DNA of 64,000 nt from Rhinopithecus roxellana (Eukaryota > Chordata > Mammalia > Primates > Cercopithecidae): contig NC_044554.1 in the NCBI RefSeq assembly GCF_007565055.1, forward strand, positions 144,087,463 to 144,151,462. The letters are read 5' to 3'. Below are positions 47,770 through 58,407 of this stretch, in pieces. Below the pieces are notes generated by a model. That model did no database searches. It was not told the DNA's origin and worked only from the letters and a program-made list of their open reading frames with translations. The position numbers and the translations under genes are program-made. Positions within the stretch are counted from its first letter, which is position 1, and every line of letters begins with the position of its first letter.

Positions 47770-48290
47770 TGATATAGTCACTGCCCTGCATAGGAAATGT
47801 CAGTGGCTCTCTATCACGTCTATTTAAGGTATACAAGGACCCGTACCCTTTTCAGGCTTATCTTATTTTTCTCCTCAGTGAACCTCACTCTGTTCAACAT
47901 GTGGAGCTGCTTGCCTTCCCCAGGTCCAATTTTCCTGCTTGGAGGCCTTTGAATGAGCCTTCCTCACCACTGGGAGTGCCCTGTTTACTTGCCTTCAACA
48001 CCCAGCTCCTACTTCATTCTTCTGTGAGGCCTTCCTGGGTGACGCTGACATTTGTTACCTCTCTCAATTCTGGAACTACTGACATTTGTCACCTCTCTCA
48101 ATTCTGGAACTTATCTCTTAGTACTGGGGTTGTCTTCTCTAATAGGCTGACCTTTTTGAGGGCAAGGAACATCTAAGTACCTTTTTTGGGGGTATATAGA
48201 GCAAAGCAGTTGGCAGCTGTATTTATGGTTGCTCTCTTAGTTAAATAATATACTGCCTCGCACACAAAAGGAGCCAAATAAATGAAGAAT
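47770..48290 (+). mobile_element. L2 fragment including the 3' end
   Basis: L2 blocks gtcagtggctctctatcacg and gtgaggccttcctgggtgac, then gagggcaaggaac and the region leading to ccaaataaatga, the L2 3' signature. Contains a 34-base tandem duplication (48045-48112). Confidence 0.75.
48045..48112. repeat. 34-base tandem duplication in L2
   Basis: Two copies of a unit starting ctgacatttg and ending ctggaact, with two base differences. Confidence 0.93.
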
Positions 48291-48479
48291 AAAGGGCACT
48301 TTGTGAGGAGGCTGATTATAGTGGTGCTGGGGGTTTGGAATTGGGGAGGAGGGAAGCAGTTGAATATACCTGAGCAAAACCAAACTGCTTCATATGTGTC
48401 ATGAATCATGTCCCTTTTCTTTTTGCTTACTCATTTGTTGACTTTTGGTTCTTTACACCTCTAGTGCTATCCTCTGAAC

Positions 48480-48600
48480 TTTTTCTTTTCTTTTCTCTTT
48501 TCTCCTTTTCCTTTCCTTTCCTTTCTCTTTCCCTTTTCTTTTGCCTTTTCCCTTTTCCTTTTCGCCTTTTCCCTTTTCCTTTTCCTTTCCTTTCCCATTT
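48480..48600 (+). repeat. Polypyrimidine (CCTTTT)n tract
   Basis: About 120 bases almost free of purines on the + strand, built from tttcc, ttttc and ccttttcc units. Probably the expanded tail of the adjacent Alu. Mirror-like pyrimidine tracts of this kind can adopt triplex (H-DNA) structure. Confidence 0.9.
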
Positions 48601-48893
48601 CTGACGGAGTCTCACTCTGTCACTCAGGCTAGAGTGCAGTGGCACCATCTTGGCTCACTGCAACCTCCACCTCCCTAATCCAAGCAATTCGCCTGCCTCA
48701 GCCTCCTGAGTAGCTGGGATTACAGGCACACGCCACCACGCTGGCTAATTTTTTTTTTTTTTTTTTTTGTATTTTTAGTAGAGACAGGGTTTCACTATGT
48801 TGGTCAGACTGGTCTCGAACTTCTGACCTCAGGCAATCCGCACGCCTTGGGCTCCCAAAGTGCTGGGATTACAGGCGTAAGCACTGCCCCCGG
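48601..48893 (-). mobile_element. Alu (S type) with expanded CCTTTT tail
   Basis: Antisense dimeric Alu starting at gacggagtctcactctgtca, with a long T-run in the linker (48750-48769). The bases before it are a pure pyrimidine tract that probably grew from its A-tail (see 48480-48600). Confidence 0.92.
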
Positions 48894-48899
48894 TCCCTC

Positions 48900-50731
48900 T
48901 CTTTCTAAGGTGGCTTGTCTATTCATTGAACAACAAACATTGCAATAGGGTAGTCATTGTTTACAAGACTTGTGGTTTCATGTTGAGTTCTCTAAATGTG
49001 GGGAAGTCACTAAGTTTGGCTCTCCTTCAGCTAGCACAGTGGTGGAAGCAGACCTAACACCCTTTTTTCTTTTAGTAACTTGAACTTCTCCCTGTTGCAA
49101 TGCTTATAAACCAACTCTCTCTGCAAAACAAATGTGTACTGTAGTTAAGAATAGTGGAAAGAGTAAAAGGATTTTTAATTGTGGTTAAGCAGGAAATTGT
49201 TTTAAGTTAGTTTAGAATTCATTGATCCAACATTCTTTATACTTTTAAAAATTAATACAGTTTTGCATACTGTATAATTAGCAGTAACTTTTTAATATAC
49301 TACGTTTCTGAGGACCTTCAGTAAAATACATAGAAAGGAAAACAGCCGGCCTAAAATTTGTGACTTTTTAATCTGTATACCTTTTCAATTCCTCTTATTT
49401 AAAGTGATGGACTAATAAATATTGTAATGTAATGGTTCAAGTCTTTATAAAGATTAAATTAGGATCTTAAACTTTCTGTGTGTCTCCATTAAAGATGTGT
49501 TTTTGGCTTCATTATTTGACAGTGTTGTGTTATGGCATTTGATGGAGAACAGGATCTCTTACTTTGGAATATATCTGGTCAAATGGGGCTCCTTTCATAT
49601 TTGCCCAGGAAGCTCATTTTTCTAAAGATTATGGAAAGAACAGATGTGGAGCAGGCAAGCGCTGCATGTCTTTCATTCAGAGCTCTCTGAGGAACTGCCT
49701 TGGGTAGGCTTTTGTTTGTCACACACATAACAAGTATGTCTTTACCCTGAATGATGCAATAGTCTAGCCTCCTGTGGGGTATCGTCCACTGACAATGACA
49801 CCATAATGCATTAGTTGATTGCAAACTCTCTGAATCCATAGGGACTGCCCCAGTCCAAATGAGTGACTAATTCTTAAACTACAGGGTAAAGCTGAGGTCC
49901 TAGGGGAGGAGGGACGTGTTAAGGTTTGACTGTTTATTTTGCTTATTATAACTTCAGGATCATTAAGGAAATGTTTATATCCTGTTGGGGTTCTGTGTTC
50001 TTAACCACTATATGAGGATAAAGATGCTTTGGTCTTTTTGCTTCTGCCTCCCTTATATTTCTTTCCATTCACTACCCTCCCTCTCCTAAGGAAAAATGGT
50101 GTTCACATTCATTGGGTCTGAATAAACCCATATGTCTTTGCTTTGAATATTTTACTACCTTATCTGTTTATCTATTAATGAGAAATTACACAAATGCATA
50201 TTTGAAGTTATTAGCAAAAGCCCAAGGACTTAAACACAGCTCTGGAAACACCTGTCATCTATCTTTTATTTAGTAAATCTCCCCTTGTCCCAGATTCCTC
50301 ATTTGGAAAATGTGTCATGAATTTGTTATGTTGGTATCATGAAAGATGTAATTGTAAAAGAGATAGTAAAGTATCACATATTCATTTAGAATGATCACTG
50401 ATAAATTTGTGCTTTTTTTCTCTCAACCATGACCTGTAACTATCCTTTTTTGAATGTCACAAAAATCTCATGTCTATAAGCCTTTCCACACTGATGAGAT
50501 GGAGGCCTAAAGCCATCATCTCCCAGCTCTGTCACAATTTCCAGATTTGTCTGTGTCTGTAGGTTGCTCACTTTTGAGCACATAGAATTATGCCATCCTT
50601 TTCAAATTACATGTTAGCTCCCTACTTTATCCCACCCCCAGTAGTGAGCACATTAGTTGCCTTGCTTCATCTTTTGGTGTGTTTTCACACGGTTTGTCAT
50701 GCCAGCATTTCTTCTGAGCAACCCTCCCAAC

Positions 50732-50783
<52 letters not shown>

Positions 50784-51210
50784 TAACCTATGGACATTTG
50801 CTGTTGTAAATTCATTACATATGGTGCAATGAAAATATTTGCTCTGTGTGTCTTTCTGGACCTTGTACTAGCAACCTTGTCGTGTCATTTTTGTCAAGTG
50901 ATTTTCTTAGTTTTTTTTTTTTCCCCCCAAATCAGCCATGTCACTGATAAGATTGATGAGTATGAGAGATTGATCATTTTACGTTTTCCATCCTGTCACC
51001 ATACAAGAGGTTGTATTTGGTAACCAGATTAGATGAAAGAGTGTCAGAACTCAATGGGCTGTATAACATGTGGCAGTTAGCAGAGTAAATTGGAAAGAAT
51101 AAGAATACCAGAAGGAGCCAAGAAATACCTATTAGAAACCCCCATCTGCCCTAACTAACTTTGGGCCTTTGAGAACAAGTTACTTTATCTCTCTGGATGT
51201 CAGTTTTCTA
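48900..51210. other. Unassigned sequence
   Basis: Only the AC microsatellite at 50739-50780 and a T13-C7 run near 50911-50928 stand out. Confidence 0.45.
50739..50780 (+). repeat. (AC)21 microsatellite
   Basis: Pure run of about 21 AC units preceded by cacacat; no retroelement body adjoins it. Confidence 0.93.
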
Positions 51211-51213
51211 TCT

Positions 51214-51743
51214 TGTATTAGTTTCCTGTGGCTGCTGTAACAAATTGCCACACACTTGGTGGCCTAAAACAAAAGAAATGTATTTTTTCACAGTTCCAGA
51301 AGCCAGAAGTCCAAAATCAGTTTCACTGGGCTATTTTAAATGAAGGTATCAGTAGGACCTTGCTCCCCACAAAGATGGGCTCAAATGAAGGTATCAGTAG
51401 GACCTTGCTCCCCACAAAGACTCCAGGGGACAATCTGTTTATTTTCTCTTCTAGCATCTGGTGGCTGCTGGCATTCCTTGGTTTGTGACTGTATCACTCC
51501 AGTCTTTGCCTTTGGGGTCACATTGCCTTCTTTTGCGTGTGTATCATATCTCCTCCTCCTTCACTCTTATATGCATATGTGTGATTGTATTTTGGGACCA
51601 CCTGGATAATCTGAGATAATCTCCCCATCTAAGAACCTTTAAGCACATCTGGGAAGTCCTTTTTTGCCCTAAGAGGTAACATTCACAAGTTCTAGGGATA
51701 AGGATGTGGGTATCTTTTGAGAGGTCATTATTCAGCTACTGCA
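51214..51743 (-). mobile_element. MLT1-like MaLR LTR with internal duplication
   Basis: Antisense solitary LTR from tgtattagtttcctgtggct to attattcagctactgca. Flanks tatct (51209-51213) and catct (51744-51748) fit a 5-base duplication with one change. A 45-base unit is tandemly repeated inside (51338-51382, with a second partial copy at 51383-51420). Confidence 0.75.
51338..51420. repeat. 45-base tandem duplication in an LTR
   Basis: Unit starting aaatgaaggtatcagtagga (51338-51382) is followed by a second copy of its first 38 bases (51383-51420), identical over that length. Confidence 0.93.
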
Positions 51744-51784
51744 CATCTGAAATAATTTCTGAAGTCACACTGGCTTGGCTTGTA

Positions 51785-51985
51785 ATTGCTATTCATTTCA
51801 TTCATTTGTTCATTCACCAAACTTTTATTTCATGCCTAATATGTGCCAGACACTGTTCTAGGCTTTAGGAATAACCCACTGATCATGCCTTTAGTAAATT
51901 CATTATATTGTGGTGAGATTACCATACAGAATAAATGCTAAAATAAAGATAAAAGGGACAATTTAGACTATTGGATTAATTCTTT
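51785..51985 (-). mobile_element. L2 3' end
   Basis: ttcatttcattcatttgttc, aatatgtgccagacactgtt and ctaggctttaggaataaccc are the antisense L2 3' terminus. Confidence 0.75.
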
Positions 51986-52164
51986 GTATGTCTCCTTTTG
52001 CACAGTTCTAGAGCACAAGCCACCACCATGCCTTAGTACTTGTAAATCATTTTAGTAACTATAAGGATTATGTGTAGCCTGTGGACCAGAAAGTATTTTA
52101 CAGAGGACAAAACACGTATCAGCTTAAATTCAATTCAGATGAATATATTGAGTACCAAAAAAAG

Positions 52165-52345
52165 TTTAGGCCTCCACCACAATTATACAATTTTTATGAA
52201 CGCTGGCTGCACATCAGCATCAATAGCAGCCCTTTACAAACTACTCATACCTGTCCCCTGACCCCGCCTTGTGCTTGGTTCTGGGTGGAGCCCAGGGGTC
52301 CTTTAAAAAAAATCTTATTAGCGGATTCTTAGATGCTGAGAGCAC
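52165..52345. mobile_element. Possible hAT MITE
   Basis: ggctgcacatcagcatcaat, then tttacaaactactcatacct and ggagcccaggggtcctttaa follow the order of a hAT MITE but with heavy decay. Confidence 0.4.
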
Positions 52346-53064
52346 TGAACAGAGAGAACCTGTGGTCTAAAGAATAGGAAAACCAAATACAAGGGTACTG
52401 GTACAAATGCAAGTCAAAATGCTGTAAGTTTTATTAGGATATATAGAAACAAAATAATTTGGATACTCAGAGGAAAATGAGATCACATCTGGCTCAAGGG
52501 AAATTTGAATACAGAAGCATTTGAAATGTCCTTGATTGATGTGTAAAATTTCAACAGGCATTGATTGGGGGAGGGTGGAGGAAAGGGAATCCACAGAGGT
52601 CTGGAGTAGGGGAAAAGGTGTGTGTCATGGCCAGCAGCAGGGCCCAGGAGCCAAGATCTAGGCACCAATTCTCTCTCCTTTTGCTGAGACTTTCTGGCCT
52701 GGAAACTTGAAGAGCTTGAGAATTCTAAATTTAAATCTGGTCTTCTAGGTCATTGTGCAGGTATATTTTTTCAAGGCACCTGTATTTTATTTGACAGGTG
52801 ATAGGTTGATTTATACTTTTAAAAAATTTAGAAACATGATTTCTGGGCTTCCGTTTGTACTCTTGGTCTATGTCCTACAAGTATTAGGAGCAGGCTTCTG
52901 TGGGGGAAATAAAAAGGGAGAGGAATGTTTTAAAGTGTTTCAAAAGAATAGCCAATATGTGATGACTGACTGGAAAACAGACAAACACAGTGGGAGGTAA
53001 CGAAGGTAATTTAGAAGTTCAAGAACGACAGTCGAGTTAGTGGGAGTGAGAGATATTGATGGAA

Positions 53065-53300
53065 AAGATAGCTAGCGTTTGTTCAATTTTTCTCACAAGC
53101 CAGAGGCTTTCACTGCATTTTCTTTATGTCAGTGAATTACTTTCATAAGCCTTGGGGTAGGTACTATTCTTATCCCATTTTACAGTCAGGGAAATTGAGA
53201 CTTTGAGAGGTTAGTTATCTTGCTCTATCAAGGTCTCACAGTAAATCTAGCACTTGGATCCAGGTGCCTTAATTCTAGAGTTTGTGTTGTTAACCACAGT
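53065..53300 (-). mobile_element. MIR
   Basis: gtaggtactattcttatccc, attttacagtcagggaaatt and gagactttgagaggttagtt are strong antisense MIR core matches. Confidence 0.8.
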
Positions 53301-53884
53301 TCTGCTAGTTGTCAGGAGACTGGCTTGAGACTAAGGTTGATGAAGAGTAGTTGAATTCAAAGATAGGAATTTAAGAATCATAAGAAGAGAGGTCACAGTC
53401 AAAAACTCGTGTAGTATCAAATCAGCAAGCATCACCTTATCAATTAAAAGAAGGAAGAAAGAGAGGAGAGTAGAGGGACAAGACTAAACATCACTGAAGC
53501 TTTCAGGGCAGTATCTTATACCTGTTTATGGCTGCCAGTCACTTAACATGTGGTTCATTTTTTTTAAAAAAGTCCTTGAATATTTAAGTAAACAAATGAA
53601 CCAATCCCTCAATCCTGAGTTTTTCTACCTGTGCTTCAGATTCTACATACATACTAATTACGATGGCTAGAAGGAGACAAATCTAAAGAATTTCCTCAAC
53701 TTTTGCTGCCTGTTTTTGTGACCCTGAGTCAGTTTCAAATACTTGGGGACCTTCCTTCCTTAGATTCCATTTTTTTCACCTTATTCCATCTTTTCCCCCA
53801 CAGAAGATGGCTGCTTTTGGAAAGTTTTCCTAGCATGAGAAGATTGGCAGAACAGTTCACTATTTTTATCATTTTAAACAGTTT

Positions 53885-54032
53885 TTTTTTTAGTTTAAAT
53901 TTTTAATTTTTCTGTAGAGATGGGTGTCTTGCTATGTTGCCTAGGCTGATCTCAAAATCTTGGCCTCAAGAGATCCTCCTGCTTTGGCCTCCCAAAGTGT
54001 TATAATTACAGGTGTGGGCCATCACACCTGGC
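53885..54032 (-). mobile_element. Alu left monomer (FLAM-like)
   Basis: Antisense 148-bp single Alu arm (tctgtagagatgggtgtctt to caggtgtgggccatcacacc). Perfect 15-base duplication cattttaaacagttt at 53870-53884 and 54033-54047. Confidence 0.9.
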
Positions 54033-54266
54033 CATTTTAAACAGTTTGTAAACTAAGATATTAAAGTGACAATACATAAATGGTAAAGTGTCCTGGGCTG
54101 CTGAGTGTCTTTCTCCTACCCTCCTCTTCGAGTGCCCTAAAACTTTTTTCATTCTACCATTCTCACAATGAGTATGCATAAAAAGTCACTATTAAATAAT
54201 CCAGGAAAATAAAACTATTGCCTTTAAAATATATAAATTATAAATTTTTTTTGTTACCTGTCATTG

Positions 54267-54648
54267 CAGGTTGAGTATTCCTTATCTGATATGCTTGGGA
54301 CCAGAAGTGTTTTAGAGTTTGTATTTGGATTTTGGAATATTTGCATATAAATAATGAGCTATCAGCCAGGCACAGTGGCTCGTGCCTATAATCCTAGCAC
54401 TTTGGGAGGCTGAGGCAGGCAGATCACCTGAGGTTGGACGTTCGAGACTAGCCTGACCAACATGGAGAAACCCCATCTCTACTAAAAATACAAAATTAGC
54501 TGGACGTGGCGGCACATGCCTGTAATCCCAGCTACTTGGGAGACTGAGGCAGGAGAATTGCTTGAACCCGGGAGGCTGAGGTTGCAGTGAGTCAAGATCA
54601 CTCCATTGCACTCCAGCATGGGCAACAAGAGTGAAACTCCATCTCAAA

Positions 54649-54683
<35 letters not shown>

Positions 54684-54938
54684 ATAGATAGTGAGCTCTC
54701 TTGGGGATGAGACCCAAGTCTAAACATGAAAGTAATTTATGTTTCATACCTACCATATGCAAATAGCCTGAAGGTAATTTTATTCAATATTTTAAATAAT
54801 TTTATGAATGAAACAAAATTTGTATGCCTGAGGTCAGGTGAGGAATTTCCACATGCGGCATCATGTGGGTGTTCAAAAAGCTTCAGATTTTGGAACATTT
54901 TGGATTTCAGATTTTCAAAATAGGGATGTTTCACAATC
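54267..54938 (+). mobile_element. Tigger-type element, split by an Alu
   Basis: Starts caggttgagtattccttatc and ends near ggatttcagattttcaaaat with gggatgtttca. It contains the familiar blocks gggaccagaagtgtttt and tttatgtttcatacctacc. Same family as the MITE at 3519-3706; interrupted at 54364-54689 by an Alu. Confidence 0.8.
54364..54689 (+). mobile_element. Alu (S type) inside a Tigger MITE
   Basis: Sense full-length Alu with (AAAT)n tail (54645-54686). Flanks aatgagctatc (54353-54363) and agtgagctctc (54690-54700) are the duplicated target with two changes. It splits the Tigger element at 54267-54938. Confidence 0.92.
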
Positions 54939-55407
54939 AGAATCCAGCATATTCATTTGAAAGGTGTAGGATATTGAATAACAGCTATATAGTTGTGTCA
55001 GATATTTTATGTTATAGTACTGTATTTTTTTTGTGCTCTTGTATCAGAGTCACGTTTTTATTAAGATTTATAATTTATACCTAATCTCTTAAAAATACTG
55101 CAGAGCTTGCCTTAGTCTGTATCCTGCATGTGCTGTTTTTTTTTTCTAGTACTGTAATTGAGTTGCTATGTAAAATATGGTCTGCCTACGTAATTCTTCC
55201 CACCTGACTTTATTAGGAACATTAGTAGAATAGCAATATCACAGAATGTTTGATTAGAATCATGGGAAATCAAACTAATTTGCACTAAAGGTCAAGACTG
55301 GCTTTCAAAGCAAGTTATTTTTATGGTTAGAAGTAAAACAACTTTATTTACAGACAGCGATCGAGGCAAAAGAAGGCCATTTGTTATTTGAAAGACATCA
55401 GGAAAGC

Positions 55408-55591
55408 CATTGATTCTCGATTTGGACTATACATTAAAATAACCTGGAGAACTAAAAACGAAAACAAAAAATCTGAACCAGGATCACCACTTCAATGATA
55501 TTGACTTAATTTGACTTTTATGAGGCTTAGGCATGAGTATTCATTAAACCTCCAAGGTAATTATAATGTGCAACTAAAGTTGAGAACCACT
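55408..55591 (+). mobile_element. hAT-Charlie MITE, full length
   Basis: Ends are cattgattctcgatttggac and caactaaagttgagaaccac, imperfect inverted repeats of the MER5/MER1 kind. The interior is AT-rich and non-coding. Confidence 0.7.
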
Positions 55592-56059
55592 ATTAAAGCA
55601 AGCATCAGGAAAGCACAAAGAGCAGGATAAAGTAAATATAAAATCCTTACCATTTAGGAGATGACATATCCTTTCTAAAAGAGGAAATATTGTCTAATTA
55701 GTTATGAAAACTAAACTTTTAGTTCTATGTTGAAAAGGGACAGATTAATCTCATTTAAATATTGTTACAAGCATAGGTAAGAGTACATAAATCTATACTT
55801 TTTAAAAAGTCCCCTTTTTCCCCTTTGTATTTAAACTCGCTTATCTTCTTATATTCAAGATTATTAAATCTCAGCTATGGGCCTCGTTTTCCCCTACCTC
55901 CACATTGTTCCAATTTATAAATTGAAGCTGTACATTAATTTCCAAATGAATGATTTAAAATCAACGGAATAAATGGGGCACTTGCAATCAATGAAAAAAT
56001 CCAGCGATTATGTCGGGCGTTTTTTTCTCCATAAGGAAAGCATGATTAGTCTTGCAAAA

Positions 56060-56150
56060 TGGTATTTTGTCACTTTGTGCAAGTATCTTGATCATTCTGG
56101 GCCTATGTTGCTTTTTCTATAAAACTGGGATATCACATATTGCTGAATTG
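56060..56150 (+). mobile_element. MIR fragment
   Basis: tgcaagtatcttgatcattc and ctataaaactgggatatcac resemble the sense MIR core. Confidence 0.5.
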
Positions 56151-56154
56151 CAGT

Positions 56155-56385
56155 GACCATTTATTGAGTGTTCATTGTATTTCAGGTTCTAAGTGTATTA
56201 AGTTCTTTATATGTGATATCTCATTTCATCAGAGTGAAAACACTATGGAGTAAGGACTATTTTCTAAAATCCTATTCTGAAGATGGAAAACCAAGCCTCA
56301 GAGACTTGCCTAGCTAGGTTAACATGTCTAAAGTTATGTTTCTTATTATCAACTGGGCCAGGATCTGAATTTAGACAGTCCAACA
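56155..56385 (-). mobile_element. MIR
   Basis: ccatttattgagtgttcatt, tatgtgatatctcatttcat and gaaaaccaagcctcagagac follow the antisense MIR order. Confidence 0.75.
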
Positions 56386-56680
56386 CCATAGCCAGTGGTA
56401 ACAAGGTAGTACTAACCCTCTGTCGAGACAAATTTTTCTTTTTAGCTGACTGGTTAAGACTAAAATTAAAACTTGTACCTTCTTTACAGGGACATTTTCC
56501 AGAAAGATGATCTTGATATTTCCCAACTGAACAACAGATTTTTCTGTTGAAGCTAACAAGGAACAGGTGCACTGCTGGCGTTGGCATCCGCCTCTGGCAC
56601 CGGACTTGTGGTAGGATGGTGCTCTCTGGTGCTGGTTGGGTTTTAAGGAAGGAGCATTACACTGAAAAATTCCCAAAGTC

Positions 56681-56969
56681 GGCCGGGCGCGGTGGCTCAA
56701 GCCTGTAATCCCAGCACTTTGGGAGGCCGAGGCGGGCAGATCACGAGGTCAGCAGATCGAGACCATCCTGGCTAACACGGTGAAACCCTGTCTCTACTAA
56801 AAAATACAAAAAAAAAAAAACCTAGCCGGGCGAGGTGGCAGGCGCCTGTAGTCCCAGCTACTCGGGAGGCTGAGGCAGGAGAATGGTGTAAACTTGGGAG
56901 GCGGAGCTTGCAGTGAGCTGAGATCCGGCCACTGCACTCCAGCCTGGGCGACAGAGCGAGACTCCGTCT

Positions 56970-57000
<31 letters not shown>
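56681..57000 (+). mobile_element. AluY, Old World monkey type
   Basis: Sense, complete from ggccgggcgcggtggctcaa to a ~30-base A tail. Carries gagatccggccactgcactc and gggcgaggtggcaggcgcct. Duplication aaaaattcccaaagtc (56665-56680 and 56996-57011). Few changes, so it is among the youngest insertions in the window. Confidence 0.95.
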
Positions 57001-57002
<2 letters not shown>

Positions 57003-57124
57003 CCCAAAGTCCATAAGACTCTGCCCCACTCTTCACTTCCAAATCTTAGAGAAAACTTCGGGTGGGGGGAAAACAGAAGAGAGCTTGTCTGGATTAACGT
57101 GAATTGGCTTGAGGAATGTCAGGA

Positions 57125-57300
57125 GTGGGAAGCCGGGTAAATTTGTGGTCAGAAGACCTTAATTAAATTCCTGGCTCTCCTCTTCATGCCCTGAAAGTCA
57201 CTCAACTTTTCTGAATCTCAGTTTTCTCATCTTTAAAATAGAAATGGTGATGTGGTAATTGAATTCCATACTTAAAAGGACAGATAATCAAATAAGATAA
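57125..57300 (+). mobile_element. MIR
   Basis: gaaagtcactcaacttttct, gaatctcagttttctcatct and ttaaaatagaaatggtgatg give the sense MIR core. Confidence 0.75.
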
Positions 57301-57606
57301 TGTACTGTAAAAACTCTAAATAAAGCATAAGAAGGTTTTGAAAACTGTTAATGTTAACAAAAGCAGATTTTTATTTTCTAATTGGAAGACTTTATCTTTT
57401 TAACATGCAGAATAAAAGTAAAACAATGTTTACTCTACAAAACTACTTGAACTAGAATGCCCTTCTGGTATACTTGGACTGACTTTTACTTCCCCCAAGT
57501 GCTCAAAACCCCTATGCATTTAAGCAACTTCCAGGTGTACCAGTTACTGCCTAATGGGCAAATCCCATGATCTTTTCTCAGTCTTCATAGAATTATAGCA
57601 GTAGTA

Positions 57607-57712
57607 ATTTATTATTCAGTAAATGTACATTGAGTACCTACTATGTCCCTGAAATGGGTTTAAGGTCATTGGAAATACAAGTCAGTGAAAATAAAGGCAG
57701 GCAAAAACAAAA
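57607..57712 (-). mobile_element. L2 3' end fragment
   Basis: attgagtacctactatgtcc with following aagtcagtgaaaataaaggc resembles the antisense L2 end, next to a MIR. Confidence 0.5.
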
Positions 57713-57715
57713 TTG

Positions 57716-57905
57716 CCTATTAAGTACCTAATGTGGACAAAGTGTTACATATAATATCATTGAATCTTTACAGCAATCCTGTGACATAGGTTTTACTGGC
57801 ATTACTTATAAATGAGGATACTGAGGGTCAGAGACTTCAAGAGGCATGTCTGGCACATCCTAGCAAAGAGAAAAGTAGAACTGGGATTAAAATCCTATTC
57901 TATCT
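57716..57905 (-). mobile_element. MIR
   Basis: tcattgaatctttacagcaa, ataaatgaggatactgaggg and aagtagaactgggattaaaa give the antisense MIR order with its central core. Confidence 0.8.
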
Positions 57906-57989
57906 TCTTTTCTAGAAAGTGGTTTTTCTTGTGACCATTTATATGTTACTTCATTAACTCATACTTCACTCAGTCTAGTCCTTTGACTT

Positions 57990-58407
57990 TCTTCTTTCTA
58001 TGAACATCACAGATATTTTCTTAGCCACCTGTGGTTAAAACCATGGCACCATCTTTAGAACTCTTACTCTATTCTCCTCCACATCAAATCTGTTTCAATG
58101 TTAATGAACTTTATCTTCCATTTTTGTTGCCAATCTTGAGCACTTATTACTTCTTGCTACTACTCTTGTGCTAGACTTACAACTAGTCTACTTTCCCTCT
58201 CCACTCCATTCAGCCTAATCCATACAGTGTTGCCTAGTGAATCTTACTAAAGTACAAATCTAGTTATGTCACTTCTCGAAAATCTTCCATGGCTTGTCAT
58301 GGCCTGCCATGGCCTACAGAAATTGTTGGTAATCACAAGGCATTCCTACTGTCAAGGGTATAGGGCAAACCATATTTTTAGCCTTCTCCTTCAGTGTGCT
58401 TCTTCCT
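57990..58407 (+). mobile_element. L2 fragment
   Basis: Order of blocks matches L2: ctactctattctcctccaca-like region, tctccactccattcagccta, ctagttatgtcacttctcga and cttccatggcttgtcatgg (with a short catggcct doubling). It runs up to the hAT/L1 nest. Confidence 0.65.

Noticed and set aside
50728..50780. CRISPR-like or satellite array
   Set aside because: Simple AC microsatellite; no spacer-repeat structure anywhere in the window.
54312..54647. 111-codon minus-strand frame
   Set aside because: Antisense reading of an Alu.
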